Source: Siphonodentalium dalli
Lineage: Eukaryota > Mollusca > Scaphopoda > Gadilida > Siphonodentaliidae
Direction of reading: 5' to 3'
Assembly: GCA_032622095.1 (NCBI GenBank)
Contig: CP136062.1
Location: 144,414,351 to 144,478,350 of the forward strand
Length of the DNA stretch: 64,000 nucleotides
Below the pieces are notes generated by a model, which was not told the origin of the DNA, made no database searches, and saw nothing but the letters and a program-made list of their open reading frames with translations. Below, one piece after another: positions 34,560 to 47,905 of the stretch (positions are counted from its first letter, which is position 1; each line of letters opens with the position of its first letter). Both the position numbers and the translations under genes were made by a program.

Positions 34560-35365
34560 AGACTAAAGTGACTGCATGCCTAGGAGGGCACGTGCATACC
34601 GATAATTATTATATGACATCAGAAGTCTGAAATGACAATCGTTTGGATATTTTCAACAATAGGGAGGGGCTATACATTGTATTTTTCCATAAGTTGGAAA
34701 GTTGGAGGTGCCAGTTGGAAATTCCAACCTTAAAGTGACGTGAAACACTGCGGTTGGGTGATCAAATAGAAATGGAGAATAATCTTGCTCAAAGTAGTTA
34801 TTTTTATGGATATTAATCCAAATTAACAACACACACCCTCAGTCTTATATATTTATTAAATTCAATGAGTATCGATGGCGAAATGATTTGCGTTAGTTTA
34901 TTGCCGATTCCTGCGTCCGGAAGTCGAGATGTAAATATTTACAATTGAGCATAGTTCAGATGGTGTTTTCTATGGAGTTGTATGGTCGATTTCTTTCGAG
35001 ATTTTGGGCAATGTTAGTAGAATGGTACATTCCCCCAGTTGGCATAGCGTCTGAGTACTAATTTATCAGTTTCACGCACCTCAACAAGTCCATAATATAT
35101 GTCTTTAAAAATACTAAAGGGGGGAATTTCCAAGACTTACCAGGAAATTTTGGTCTGCTTCAAGGTTGCATGGGGAGGGTGCAGTTGCCAATTCTAAGGT
35201 AGATAACGCCCCCCCCCCCCCCCCCCCCAAGTAAGACTCTAGACATGTCCCAGTAGAACAGATATATACAAATGCCACACTTTACAACACTATAGACTGA
35301 AGTAACTGCATGCCTAGGAGGGCAGGTGCATAAGAGTATGACGCAAGAAGTCTAGAGATTATCTG
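34560..35365. repeat. Direct duplication flanking a MITE
   Basis: GACTGCATGCCTAGGAGGGC-type sequence at 34570-34630 recurs at 35299-35365 as AACTGCATGCCTAGGAGGGC, both followed by GTGCATA and AGAAGTCT. The MITE 34730-35108 and a C-run (35209-35228) lie between. Confidence 0.7.
34730..35108. mobile_element. TTAAAG-type MITE, 379 bp
   Basis: TTAAAGTGACGTGAAACACT ... AATATATGTCTTTAA, TTAA at both ends. Contains GTAAATATTTACAATTGAGC and GGAGTTGTATGGTCGATTTC, shared with 37675-38049 and 27149-27528. Confidence 0.8.
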
Positions 35366-36022
35366 TTATATGCAATTACAAATGTTAGATAATGCATGCT
35401 GGAGCAATTTAGTTCTATGAAGAGATATCTGTATTTACAATAAACATGCCTGCAACATTCAGAGAAATTCCTTCCTTTCAGTTTCATTTTACAGAAGATG
35501 AGTTACAGGTTGGGATCATGAAATGTCAAACTAGTGGTTGTATGGTTTTGTATATTTGTGTGCGAATAAGAGAGGAATGATCACTCTGGCTTAAGAAATT
35601 GGCCACCCTGATTGCTATTGAAAGATAAGCTTTTTTTTGTAAATTCCAAATATTGGGTTTATGATGAAGCCATCGAAATTAGCCACGGAAAAAAATGATG
35701 GCGTAGAAAAAGCCATAGAAGCCAATGTAGCATTTCAAGCATTACTAAAGTAATGCCATAGAAAAAAATGTCAATTTAAATGGCTGATGATGAAGTTGAG
35801 GGAAATCTTAATTATAACCGAAAACATCTACTAGTAATTGTCAAACCAAAGGGATGGTGCAGAGGGAGCCGGGGGCCAACTTTCAGAAGGGCACTATTCA
35901 GAATGTAAAATATGCATCAGTCAATGGCAAGGGCAGCTGGAGCCCCTGTATGCCCCCTGTATGCCCCCTTACTTTAGGTAGTTACAAATTCAAAGGTGGT
36001 CTCTACATCTCTCTTGCCACAA

Positions 36023-36049
36023 CCCCCCCCCCCCCCCCCCCCCCCCCCC
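36023..36049. repeat. Poly-C run of 27
   Basis: Uninterrupted C homopolymer; the length may be unreliable in an assembly. Confidence 0.9.
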
Positions 36050-36099
36050 GAGTGATGATATGTGCTTCTGCAAGACATTTTGATGAACTTTAATACTCA

Positions 36100-38300
36100 A
36101 GATTCCATGTGATATATCATCAATATAAACATACAATATGCACTTCACATAAGTGGAGATACTGCACCAATGCCAAGACTAACATCTCCTTGTCTGTGTC
36201 ATGTCTTTTATCATACACTGGTATTTAAATTCTGCTTCTGGTATTTACGAGGACCACCCCATGTTTTATTTAGGGTAGAAAACCCAGACTGGGCTTATCT
36301 TCAAGGATGGGCTAACTGATGGGTGTATACTCAAGTCTTTCCAAGTTTGTTCATGTGAAAAAAAAAACTCTCATCAACAGGCACATAATTTGAAAATAGA
36401 TCGACTTTGTTCTACAACCATGACAACCAAATCAAAGCACCTTCAAATTTTTTATGTTTTATGATTTATTTCAATACAGAGGTCTTGTAATTTTAAACTG
36501 AGAATTTGCCTTTGAGAATCTTAGATATGTCATTGTTTAGTCAATGGTACATACATATAGAATTAAAGGGACTCAAGTAACATGTACATAATTTGAAAAT
36601 AATTCGACTTTGTTCTATTTTTCATTAATAAAAACTCTCAAATAATGATATATTAGTTTAATCAAAACAAACATATTCAGACTAACATATTTTAACTTAC
36701 TATACACAATTAGCTATTTTTGTTGACAAATCACTGTGACAGTTTTGTTTACATAACAAAGCCAATGGTTTCAACAGGCAAAAATTTTTTATTGCAGAAC
36801 TATCTATAATGAATATATACGAATAAAGTTTATCTATTAGACACAACCATACATACCTACATACGCACACACATACATACACATATACATACACACGTGT
36901 ACATAGACACACACACTCGCTCGCAGTACATGCGTGTATACTCTCGAACACACACGCATGTGTAAATGGAGTCATGGCGGACAATTGACATGAAAAGATG
37001 AGCATACATGAATATTATGGTCAGATACAGTAAGAATTTGAGACAGTTTAACCATTTTGACTAGAATTATCTATTTCTCCGTGTTCTTCGTAGTGGTGAT
37101 GTTTTTACAGACTTTTTTACACCTTTACCCACTGCGAATGCCTTGGATCCCTTTAAAGCCCTATAGTGGTTCTATACATGATTCTACATCACTTCATTTT
37201 AAGATCAATATACTAGTAGAAAGGCGAAGACAAACATTCATATACAGCGTTTTGGTCGTCTGTAAAAGTCTATACAAAGTGTTAGTAATTTAGTGCTGCA
37301 AAATTTGCATGGATCCATTTTACTGTACATTTATAGCAATAAGTGACAAAACCATCAAGATTCTTCCCTTATTCATTATAACCATAGGAAAAACAACCAT
37401 GACAACCAAATCAAAGCGCCTTCAAAATTTAGATATATAATATTCTGTAATATATCTGTGCTCTATGGAATAAAAGACATTTTATGAAGGGTTAATTATA
37501 CTTCCATGTGATGACTAACTATGAGAGTGATGAGTACAGACAACCAGCCACTAATGTCATAAATAACATAATATGCACTTACTATAAGTGTGGGGTACTG
37601 CAACAATGCCAAGACTAACATCTGCAAGTGTGTGTCAGTCTTTTATCACACATATTTAAATATCACTACTGGCATTAAAGTGATGTGAAACACTCTGGTA
37701 GGGTGATCCAATAGAAATGGAGACTAATCTTGCTCATAGTTGTTCTTTTTACGAATATTAATCCAAATTGCCAACACACACCATCATTCTGATATATTAA
37801 TTAAATGCACTGACTCTGGATGGCGAAATCATTTGTGTTTGTTTGTGGCCAATTTCTGCGTCCCGAATCCAGATGTAAAAATTTACAATTGAGCATAGTT
37901 TTGACGATGTTTTCTTTTGAGTGGTATGGTCGATTTCTTTGAAATTTTCGATGATGTAAGTAGAATGCTACATTCTCCAGATTGGCATAATGCCTAAATA
38001 CTAACTGATCAGTTTCACGAACTCGAACAAGTACATAATATGTTTTTAAGAAGAATTTGTATGAAGAAATCAAGCACTAGTTGTACCTTACATGTATACT
38101 TTCATGTGGTGAGTAACTATGAGAGCATCAGACTAAACCAACATGCAGCCACGGATGTCATCAATAACATACAAGTATTATGCACTTCACATAACAGTGA
38201 AAGATACTGCACCCATGCCAAGACTAACATCTCCCTGTCTGTGTCATGTCTTTTATCATACACTGGTATTTAAATTCTCCTTCTGATATTTGTTCAGCTT
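36100..38300. repeat. Locally duplicated block, three copies of a 160-bp segment
   Basis: ATGCCAAGACTAACATCT with upstream AATATGCACTT and downstream CTTTTATCA.ACA..TATTTAAAT appears near 36120-36250, 37550-37670 and 38160-38290. CAACCATGACAACCAAATCA occurs at about 36416 and 37396; ATAATTTGAAAATA.ATCGAC at 36385 and 36588. A CA/TACA-rich microsatellite sits at 36857-36960. Confidence 0.7.
37675..38049. mobile_element. TTAAAG-type MITE, 375 bp
   Basis: TTAAAGTGATGTGAAACACT ... CATAATATGTTTTTAA. Direct-orientation sister of 34730-35108. Confidence 0.8.
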
Positions 38301-38748
38301 CAGAAGAATGTAAATGAGGAATCAAGCACTGGTTGATGATTTATTTTATATTCAACAGTGAACATCTTGAAATATTTCAAAGGTGTAGCCTTTAAGCTTT
38401 AATTACATGTACGTGTATTTGTGAAATTTGTCTGTCGTACTAGTACTATGGTACATGCATACCAGTAATATATGTGTAATTGTGTATCAATGTATACATT
38501 TATTTGACAATTCATTATTGCATTGGAACAACATCGTCATTATATCGGCATTGAACTCACTTTTGTAACAAAATGTTATTCCATAGGTGCGTTCTTGGGG
38601 AAACTATGGCATTTCTAAGCTGATCACTTTCATGTTTCACTGACGCATTTGAATCCAGGTGACTGCCTGCGGAACTATACTTATCATGTTTCGGACAGTT
38701 TTTTCCCCAAAAATGCCCCAGTATACAGCAAGAGGACGACTATCCAGG

Positions 38749-38958
38749 TACAGTATAATGCCCTAAATAATTGACTCCTTAACCACAGCAGAATTATGGG
38801 TAACTTTTCAGGATTTAGTCGGAAATATGGCTTGTTGTCATTCATTGGAAAGCTCTCAGTGGGATGAATGGCAACAAGACATATTTCCGACTAAATCCTG
38901 AAAAGTTACCCATAATTCTGCTGTGGTTAAGCAGTCGATTATTTAGGGCATTACTGTA
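38749..38958. mobile_element. Mariner-type palindromic MITE
   Basis: TACAGTATAATGCCCTAAAT ... AGGGCATTACTGTA, near-perfect palindrome of about 100-bp arms (CAGCAGAATTATGGGTAACT, CGGAAATATGGCTTGTTG). TA at each edge. Confidence 0.9.
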
Positions 38959-39019
38959 CTACAGTTCCCAGAAGCATCTGATGCGAGCTGCATGGATTCT
39001 GAATTCACTAGCAATACAT

Positions 39020-39285
39020 TTAACCCTTTCATGATTCGAGTTTCTTGAATTTTGGAGAAAATCCTGTGCCAATGCATTATCTTATATATGCGAGTCTCCC
39101 ATAGGGAGACTTGCATATATACATGTAAGAGAATATATTGGCCTAACAATATTTCCCTTGACCTTGTAAGCCAGTGCATTCTCTTATATATGTGAGGCTC
39201 CCTATGGGAGACTCGCATATATAAGAGAATGCATTGCACAGAATCTTTAATGCTGCACCAGCACGTCTCCCGTCATGAAGGTTAA
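39020..39285. mobile_element. Double-hairpin piggyBac-type MITE
   Basis: TTAACCCTTTCATGATTCGA ... CGTCATGAAGGTTAA. Both hairpins are well preserved with CTCCC/GGGAG inner stems. Confidence 0.85.
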
Positions 39286-39440
39286 TGAACTTACAATGTA
39301 ATTAAGTACTATCTTCTAAACGATGAGACCATTTGTATGTAGCATTGAACATTATGAAGTGGCACATATTTTTCACACTACAGAAATTCTACAGAGAGTT
39401 GCTAGGCTGCATGGAGAAGAATATGTCACATTTACTTGAT

Positions 39441-39873
39441 TACCTACTATATAATTTGAGAACTTCTGTATGTCTGTCTGTGTGTACATGTATGTGTGTT
39501 ATAGACTCCAAAACTGCTCGACCGATCAGACTCAAATTTGGTATGTAGGCCTAATTTGAACCGGGGGAACAATATGGGCCTGTCCAATTTCATATGACCG
39601 TGTCCTTGACCTCACTCATATACGCTCATATACATGTAGGCATGATTCTGGACCTCGATCCGACTCGAGTTTGGTATGTAGGCCTTACTTTGATCCCGGG
39701 AACAATATGGATAGGTCCAATTTTACATGCAACCGTGTCCTTGTCCTTGACCTCACTCATATAGGCATGTTTCTGGACTGATCGACAATAGTTTGTCCAG
39801 ACGCTGTATACCAGGAGGCGATCAAAAGATATCCCTAAAAGATATCCCAGACGAAGTCGGACACATCAGCTAG
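39441..39873 (+). mobile_element. Helitron-like non-autonomous element
   Basis: 3' end: GACGAAGTC hairpin-like motif, then ACATCAG and CTAG|T at 39870-39873. 5' region: CTACTATATAATTTGAGAAC and TGTCTGTCTGTGTG, followed by ACTCAAATTTGGTATGTAGG repeated twice. The first bases are worn, so the 5' limit is approximate. Confidence 0.6.
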
Positions 39874-40432
39874 TACAATATATATTAAGCATGTACTATA
39901 GTGTCTGATCCAAGATAGTGTAAGTTATCAAGAATTAACAAAACCATCAATCAGAGGGAAGTTCAGAGGGAAGTTCATCTCATCTTGGTGTATACAGCTT
40001 ATAATAGTATACAAGTGAAATTAGCATGAAAAAAACAACTGATCACATTTTGGTGTATAGAGGTTACTTATAAGCTACTTCTTTACCCAAATAATTTTAA
40101 CATGAAAAAAGAAATGAGGCGATGTAAGATAACAAAAACCTTCACTGGGAATCTTATAAAACACATCAGACAAGTGCCATTAGACATCACATGGTAAGTT
40201 TAGAAAGGGAATCTAGTAAAAGCCACACACAGATATCATCTGCTTGTGGTTGCCGTTCTATTATCTGATCCAGATTTTGTTTAACTTGCTATACATTTAG
40301 ATGATACACAATAGACAAAAACTTTTAATCTCTAATGCATTTTTGCCTTCTTGTGTGGTGTAACAATGTTTTTTTTAAGTCTTCACCATGTGGCTTGTGA
40401 CTTTCGCTGGCAAGGGCATATAGTAGCAGTCT

Positions 40433-40715
40433 TTAACCTTTTCTTTACTGAATGGATTCTCCCATACATCTAAAAAATGTATACATTGGGATGTAATATT
40501 ACCGTATTCATCTGGAGGGGTTTTCAAGATATATAAGCATATGACAGACGAGATAAAATAAATACAGAAGGATTCCATTTCATTGCAGGGCAATGTTCAG
40601 ATAACAAGTTCAACAAATGGCCTAATAACTTGATTGCCATTAAGTCTTTTGTTGAATTTATTATCTGAACAATATTCAACAGTTAACCTAAGGGATCTAC
40701 TTGCCAATGAGTATT
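40433..40715. mobile_element. piggyBac-type MITE, ACTCATT family, truncated
   Basis: TTAACCTTTTCTTTACTGAA, then TTGAATTTATTATCTGAACA. The sequence stops in CAATGAGTATT at the boundary of the palindromic element 40716-40945, which may have inserted there. Confidence 0.65.
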
Positions 40716-40945
40716 TACAGTAGTGCCCTAAATAATCGACTCCTTAACCACAGCATAATTATGGGTAACTTTTCAGGATTTAGTTGGAAATATGGCTTGT
40801 TGCCATTCATTGGAAAGCTCTCTCTAAATAATCGACTCAGAGCTTTCCGATGAATGGCAACAAGCCATATTTCCGACTAAATCCAGAAAATTTACCCATA
40901 ATTCTGCTGTGGTTAAGGAGTCAAATTATTTAGTGCATTACTGTA
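40716..40945. mobile_element. Mariner-type palindromic MITE
   Basis: TACAGTAGTGCCCTAAATAA ... TTTAGTGCATTACTGTA. The centre repeats part of the terminal sequence (CTCTAAATAATCGACTCAGA), an internal rearrangement. Confidence 0.88.
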
Positions 40946-41068
40946 CATCTATCCAATAATTAAATTCCATGACTTCTCCAAAACGTTGAGAGGATTTTCC
41001 CCAAGACCTCAAGCCGATGAAATTAAAACAGTTTTCGAGAGTTAGGAAGGTTTAACAAATCAATGACT

Positions 41069-41283
41069 TTAACCCTTTCAGTGCCAAGTCCAATTTTTGT
41101 ATCAACCCATATTTCCTTGATCATTTTTCAAATTTATTGATTATAATAATGTGATACATTGATGGAAAGAGCTCTTAGAGGTCTTTCCATCAATGTATCA
41201 CATTATTATAATCAATAAATTTGAAAAATGATCAAGAAAATATGGGTTGATACAAAAATCGGACTTGGCACTGAAAGGGTTAA
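41069..41283. mobile_element. Near-perfect palindromic piggyBac-type MITE, 215 bp
   Basis: TTAACCCTTTCAGTGCCAAG ... ending GGCACTGAAAGGGTTAA. The arms pair almost base for base to the centre (AGCTCTTAGAGG). Its outer 50 bp match 10600-10854, but it lacks the hairpin cargo. Confidence 0.92.
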
Positions 41284-41511
41284 ACCCTTTCGTTACTTAC
41301 TAATACTAATTGATGAGAACAGCGACCAGCCTTGAAGGGCGACATGTGAAACATCTTCTCCCTATAATGTGCCACTTCTCCCTAGTTTTGTCCCAGGGAA
41401 AAGTGACTTCTCTCTCATATACCAGTATGATTACATGTACCTGTATATCCAAACAGCATATTTGAAGTATATTTACTGATTGAAGTATATTTACTAATCC
41501 TAGGTCTTCCA

Positions 41512-41643
41512 TAGCAGTTGAGGCCTAAGCAGAATGAGACCCCAAGAGGGTGAATTTGGTAATGCTATCCGGCTTTTGTGATAGCGTCACTAAACTCACC
41601 CTCTTGAGGACCTCATTGCAAATGACAGACACACTATCTGCAG
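41512..41643. repeat. CATTCTGC palindromic repeat copy
   Basis: AGGCCTAAGCAGAATGAGAC ... CACTAAACTCACCCTCTTGA ... GCAAATGACAGACACAC. Confidence 0.7.
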
Positions 41644-42284
41644 CCCTGAATTGAATTCATCTTTATGACTGCCTTGTCACTGACATATAGTGCAAATAGC
41701 TTCAAAAGAAGAAGTTGTAAACATTACCAAGCTATTTAAAAAAGATATTACAACTTTAACAGAATTACTGAAATAGGTCCACAAAATTCTTCAAAACTCA
41801 ACAAGTATGTTTGAGCATAAATTGGAATAATCATGATAAATTCATCTGCACCACACATAGATGTAGTATAAAATCTGATGCGATAATAAACACCTTTTTA
41901 AATGCTGAAATATTAGAAAATCACATGAAAAGAAAAGTCAGCTGGTACTAAGACTACAAGGAGAAGAACCCAGCCACATAGGACATTGTATATCATTTTA
42001 ATAGATTCAATGATATAAAGCATTTTCTTAAAATGAATGCATAACTTGAAAAAGTAATTAATGAACTCTTTGGATTTAATCCGGTTATCATATTGGTGGT
42101 ATCTTGGAAAGAGAACACCCTTTCTTAGTATGAAATATACCCACCATGCAATGGGTGAGATATTTCAATGGGGTTCTGTTAAGAAATGCTGCAGGGTGGG
42201 TGGTTTTTTCAATCTGACAGTCAGTGAGATTGAAGTCTTTGCATTCCAGGGAATATTGGTAACCCTGTCTGGCCCATGCAGTTA

Positions 42285-42388
42285 TTAACCCTTTCTATAC
42301 TAAATACTCATTCATACTCATAACCCTTAGGAAATGTTCAGATATGGTCATTTGTTGAACTTATTATCTGAACATTTCCCTAGGATAT
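42285..42388. mobile_element. piggyBac-type MITE, ACTCATT family, one end
   Basis: TTAACCCTTTCTATACTAAA then TTGAACTTATTATCTGAACA and CTAGGATATG; the opposite end is missing. Confidence 0.65.
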
Positions 42389-43186
42389 GGCACTTCTAGA
42401 TTTGAGTTTGAAACTCCCTCCATTTGTGATTCATAACCAAATCTCAATTTCAAGCTATCAATTTGAATGGGAAAATCATTATCCTCTATAACCAATGTAT
42501 GCTATAGCGATGCTGCTGTTCCATTCAGATTTTATGTTTGAACTATGAAATAGACATACTTTTTATTCTAGAATTCTCACAACAGAAGTATTAGGAAATT
42601 ACACATCATGTAGGTTTATGGACCCAAAAAGTCAATAATTGTGTTGTCGAACTGATATGGACTACCGATCGTCCAAAAAAGCAACATCAGTATACACAGC
42701 GCATGGCTAATCGATACAAAATATGGAGTGTGTTTTGCTTGTGTATACATCTTGCATATAACCACATGTAAAATACACAGGCTATGGCATCTGGCTTCAG
42801 GTGTATAGTGAAACACCCAACTTACAAGACCTTTATTCAGTCTCCCTTTGATAACTATATATACCACAGAACATTAGGAATAGAACACTAAAGTTTGGAT
42901 GAATTTGCTTGTACATTTGTAGTGGTATCTGCTGGGTTTATATCTCTGTCAAGTTGATTTCCTTTTGATCATTATATAAAATAACATGCTAAATTACAAA
43001 CATATGAATAAACACTCATTAATTGGCTTCAATCTATTTATATATCAATTTATCAATTGCTTTTGTTCCGCTATACACCAAATTTTAAGGTAGAATTATC
43101 ATTGGCTTTGATGTTTTTTCGCTTTTCCAAACGACCAGAAATAGGTATAAACAATTACCGTAGATATTATTTTTTTTTCTATATTG
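42389..43186. other. No recognised feature
   Basis: No supported exon; the minus-strand frame near 42616-42867 lacks domain features. Confidence 0.4.
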
Positions 43187-43449
43187 ACCCTTACCGTACT
43201 ACACTATATTCTCATTGATGCGTAGCTTTCACTCAGGATATGTTCAGATAATATATTCCATAACGTGTTGAACTTATAATCTGAATATTTCACACCAATG
43301 AATATGAATCATTCTGCTTTTGTATTATCTATTTTTTCTGTCTGTCATCTACTTTTATTACCTGAACACCCCTCCAAATGATTAATAGACTGTTTCAATG
43401 TATACTTTTATAACAGAATGTGAGAACCATTTAGCATAAGAAAGATTAA
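43187..43449. mobile_element. piggyBac-type MITE, ACTCATT family, diverged
   Basis: CCCTTACCGTACTACACTAT ... TTTAGCATAAGAAAGATTAA, with TTGAACTTATAATCTGAATA inside. The left TTAA is lost. Confidence 0.65.
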
Positions 43450-44337
43450 CTTTCTATCAGGTCTGGTTCATATAAGGTTGCTTTCTTCAAAAAATACAAA
43501 TAAGAAACTCTTTTAAATCAAGTCATCCCCACCATACAATTGTATAAGAAAAGAGATTTATTGAGAATTGGTTATAGTTATAAAGTTACAGAGTATTAGG
43601 GTCACCCACCAAAGCGTCCCTTGTCAAATCATACGGTGAGTTTTTTACCACAATATTGGATTGAAACTACTACGTACTAGTAGCTTTAACTTATATATGA
43701 AATATTCTCTAGTGTGCCCTGACCTCAAAAATGCCTTATGATGTGCAAATTAGCTATTTATAGTTAGATAAGAATATCTCTCAAGAAACCCATTCAAAAA
43801 GTGTTATCACCAACTTTGTTCTAAAGGGGTCTCTTGAAGATTATTTACAAAAGACTACAAGATAAAACAGTACATGGAATTATCTTGACATCCTTTTGAT
43901 AGACGTGAATTATTAACTAGGTATAGACACATCTGGGATGAGTTTTAGTCAAAGACCCTGATTCTTTGAAGAGAATGTTTGCATATCAAAGAGTCACTAA
44001 CAGGTATGGTTTTATACTGTAATGTCTCTCAGGTGTATACTAATAAATGTGTGATACATGTATGTCCGTACAAATAGATGATTTCTAATTTTTTCAAAAC
44101 CTCCACAGAGATGCCATGCAGAGATATTACATTCACAATAATGTTGAACTTATTATATGCACTTTTCCCACCAATGAATAGGAATCTGTCTGCAGTGATA
44201 TTATCTGTTTGTCTGTTTGTTGACTGCTTATATTTCCTGAACTTCCCTCCAGATGAATAACAGACTTTCTTGTTCATGAATCACATATCTGTGCATATAT
44301 ATCACAATTCAAAGCAGCTTCGCCATCTTGGATGGCT

Positions 44338-44554
44338 TACAGTAATGCCCTAATTAATCGACTCCATAACCAGAGCAGAATTATGGGTAATTTTTCAGGA
44401 TTTAGTTGGAAATATGGCTTGTTGCCATTCATCGGAAAGCTCTCCCCCAGTGCTTTCCGATGAATGGCAAAAAGCCATATTTCCGACTAAATCCTGAAAA
44501 ATTACCCATAATTCTGCTCTGGTTATGGAGTCGATTAATTAGGGCATTACTGTA
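44338..44554. mobile_element. Mariner-type palindromic MITE
   Basis: TACAGTAATGCCCTAATTAA ... TTAGGGCATTACTGTA; long arms with GCTTTCCGATGAATGGCAA at the centre. A single arm of another copy is at 44898-44943. Confidence 0.9.
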
Positions 44555-44897
44555 TGTTGGCCTAATGTGCCTTGCACCTTACCAACTGAGCCATTGTCCC
44601 CCCACCTCTCAAACAGGCATGGCCATTTGAAAACTGAAGGAGAGCCACAATAGCTATCCTTACATCTATCTATTTAAGGGAGCCACATCTCAGAGAATTA
44701 TATAAGACAGTTTCTAGAACTTCAAATTGATAAATAATTTCCCTTAGTTGAGCAAATATGAATCATTTGTTCATTTATTTATTTGGGTTTAACATCGCTT
44801 TCAGCAGCCAGGGCTGTATCATGACATTGCCAGTTTTGTTGGTGGAGGGAAAGTCTGTGCACTAAGATAAATCTGGCAGTGATTTCATCGGCTGGAA

Positions 44898-44943
44898 GAA
44901 TTCTGCTGTGTTTAAGGAGTTGATTATTTAGGGCATTACTGTA
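44898..44943. mobile_element. Mariner-type MITE, solo end
   Basis: AATTCTGCTGTGTTTAAGGA then GTTGATTATTTAGGGCATTACTGTA in two overlapping words; only one arm survives. Confidence 0.7.
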
Positions 44944-47689
44944 CCTTTCACACTATCATTCTGAGGGTCAAGTGAATACTAGAGTCTTCATGTCTCTGTA
45001 ATTTTTGCACAATGAGACCCCACTGAAAGGTCTGACAGAAAACTTATATGTTTCTGACGAACCTCCACTCCACTCCACCCACCCACCCCTCACATTTTCT
45101 TGTCTATAAGAGCAGCAGGTAATTTACATATCAGTGTGTAAAACAGGGCAGACAAACATGCCATAGTACACTAATTGACTTGCTGTTCTACTGCTAACTA
45201 CTAATACAACGTTATTAATACATTGGTCCAGTCAAAATATTCTTACATGGATATGGATACTTGTCGACAATATGGCTAATTGGGTCAACAATATTATAAT
45301 ACTAAGCTATGTACAGTGCAAAACAAATATTTTATTTTATGTTTATACACATCAACGTTTGGTTTTGAACAGAGTTGTATCAGTATAGGTCTACATTTGT
45401 GTTCACAGCAATGTGCACATGCATTGTAACCCCCCCTAACACGAATCATGTCGTCATTTGTTGGACTATTTTTTTTATACAGATAAACGTTCCTATATAT
45501 GTCTCACTTATTGAGATTTATCAGAATTTTTCATCTCTAAAATATAACTCTCCCTTCAGGACTCAACCTTCTAGTTTCCAAATGGCCAGTCGCTCATCAA
45601 TTAACCTGGACAGATGCAGGCCTGCATGTTTCACAATTATGTGTAACCTATTATTCATTTGCTTGGTTTGTGCTTAGGTAACCCATACCATAGGTTAGCA
45701 GCAGAGTTACACAACCATTATAATCACTACAATTGGTATTATTAACTACAGATGGGCATCCTGGCAACTCATTGAAATACGGTAATAATTTTGAATGTCT
45801 CAATTTAAGGTGAGAATCAGTTATCACGAGACCTGCATAAAACTTTGGCAGGACCTGTTTTTCGTTCGTGGCATTTTCATGTTAGATAACCTCCAGACGA
45901 ACTGAATGGTTGTTCATCTCAAATTTGCAGGCCTGAGAGAGATGAATTAAAAATTTCAACTAATAAGAGGACAGTGGTAGACAAAGGGTTAATTAATAGA
46001 AAAGATGGGCCGTATACAAAGAATCTTTAAGTATGCACCCAAGACTTTATATCAAACAACTGCATAAATTTGGACTTTTCAAGTAGCAAAATTAACTTGT
46101 GAAATAGATTTAAACATTCAAACTACAAGAGACTACAAGTGATTTGTAACTAATGACTGATGGTGGCGTGGAGAGAATATAAGAGATTAAGAGCTGAGCG
46201 CTCTGCTGTTATTTGTTGATTCTGACTTCAGATCACACTATCAGGGATCCATGCAATAAACACTACAATCATCACATCATTCCTACCAATGCTCTCTTCA
46301 CTTTACTTCAGGCAGTTTTTGGGGAATTAATTTGCAATTTAATGCATTAAGCCCAACTGATCAAATGCTAATACTTTAATTTATTTTCAAAATACTGTAT
46401 GATGGGAGGCCAACACTGAGACCGGTATGGATTATAATTTCTTGAATCTGTGATAATGGAATATTAATGGATATCGATGCTGTAGTTTTTTTTTTCCAAA
46501 GTGATATGGATTATGGAATATTGATGATAGGGTTTGGGTCCCTCTGGGCCATGGATTGTTACGTGTTTCAACATTGATGATGTAACTGGAATATTTTAGC
46601 AGAGATGATGGCATTAAAATTCCGGGTGAGTGATGTGATTGACACATGATCAATGTTTTATATGATACATGTTCTTTTTGACATATGAAAACTTGATTGA
46701 ACTTGATCCTCCATGAAAGTACAGAAAATATTTAATCAATTTTTGTTCCAATTGATTTACAAACTTTGTAACAGTTTGTACAAAATACAAAGTAGATTCT
46801 TCTCATTATACAAGATTACACCCAAATTTGTGCAAAATGAAAAATGTTCAACAATTTTGTACAAAATAGTTATCAAATACCTGTACATGTACAAGGTCAT
46901 GCTGTTGATAAAATATTCAATTCTAGGGCTAGGCTGTTTACAAAACACAGAGCATTTAACTAAACCCATACTTGCAGTCAACAGCCATTAATTGAAACTC
47001 TTGATAATTTGTCTAAGATGAATGCCTCATAGACTAGTGCCCATACTCCACAGATATCCACCTACTACAGTTTCTGGATGTCAAGGCAATGAGATTGAGT
47101 CACGAAACTCTGTTCAGATAAATATTTTTTAAATCAATTTCAGTCTTGAAGGGGTAGTTTGTCTTGGGATTCCAAAATTTTGGAGATTTTTTACCTCGAA
47201 CTTGATGTGATGTGAGTTCCTTGAGCAAATCTCAACCTATATCCCAGAGCTGTCTAGGGGGTAATAAAGGGTCATGTAACTACATTTCAAATTTTCGGTG
47301 AACAAGGGCCAGTCTATCCCGAAATTCGACAACAACTGTCTAAATTTCTAGTTGATGGAAGTGAAAGTACATTTAATGAATGAATTTCGTTTGGAAGTGA
47401 AAGTGCTTTTTAATGAATGAATTTTGTCTCAAATTTGATATAACTGCTTAGTGAATGAAAATTGTTATCTAGCTGTCGTCTGTCATTGTTTTTGCGACTC
47501 TAGTGACTGTTTATTTGCGCTCACTCAATGTCTCTTGTTGAATAGACTTAGGCACCTGGTCGAAAGTTTCAAAAATTTGAAAACGTAGTAACCTGACCCC
47601 CTCCAGCGGTAATCACAGCATGAGGCATTTTAATGTCTATTGGGTATGGTGACAATAGGTGACAAGAAAAACAATTGTGAAAACTGAAG
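44944..47689. other. No recognised feature
   Basis: 2.7 kb with no element ends and no defensible exon. Frames at 45375-45677 and 46713-46991 are AT-rich and lack splice context or motifs; the latter region has repeated TTGTACAAAAT-like words. Confidence 0.4.
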
Positions 47690-47905
47690 TACGTAATGCC
47701 CTAAATAATCGACTCCTTAACCACAGCAGAATTATGGGTAATTTTTCAGGATTTAGTCGGAAATATGGCTTGTTGCCATTCATTGGAAAGCTCTCAGTGA
47801 GAGCTTTCCGATGAATGGCAACAAGCCGTATTTCCAACTAAATCCTGAAAAGTTACCCATAATTCTGCTGTGGTTAAGGAGTCGATTATTTAGGGCATCA
47901 CTGTA
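47690..47905. mobile_element. Mariner-type palindromic MITE
   Basis: TACGTAATGCCCTAAATAAT ... TTATTTAGGGCATCACTGTA. Arms of about 100 bp, centre CTCTCAGTGAGAG. Confidence 0.9.

Noticed and set aside
36857-36960. Coding potential of a Cys/Tyr/Val-rich minus-strand frame
   Set aside because: It is a CA/TACA microsatellite translated; low complexity.
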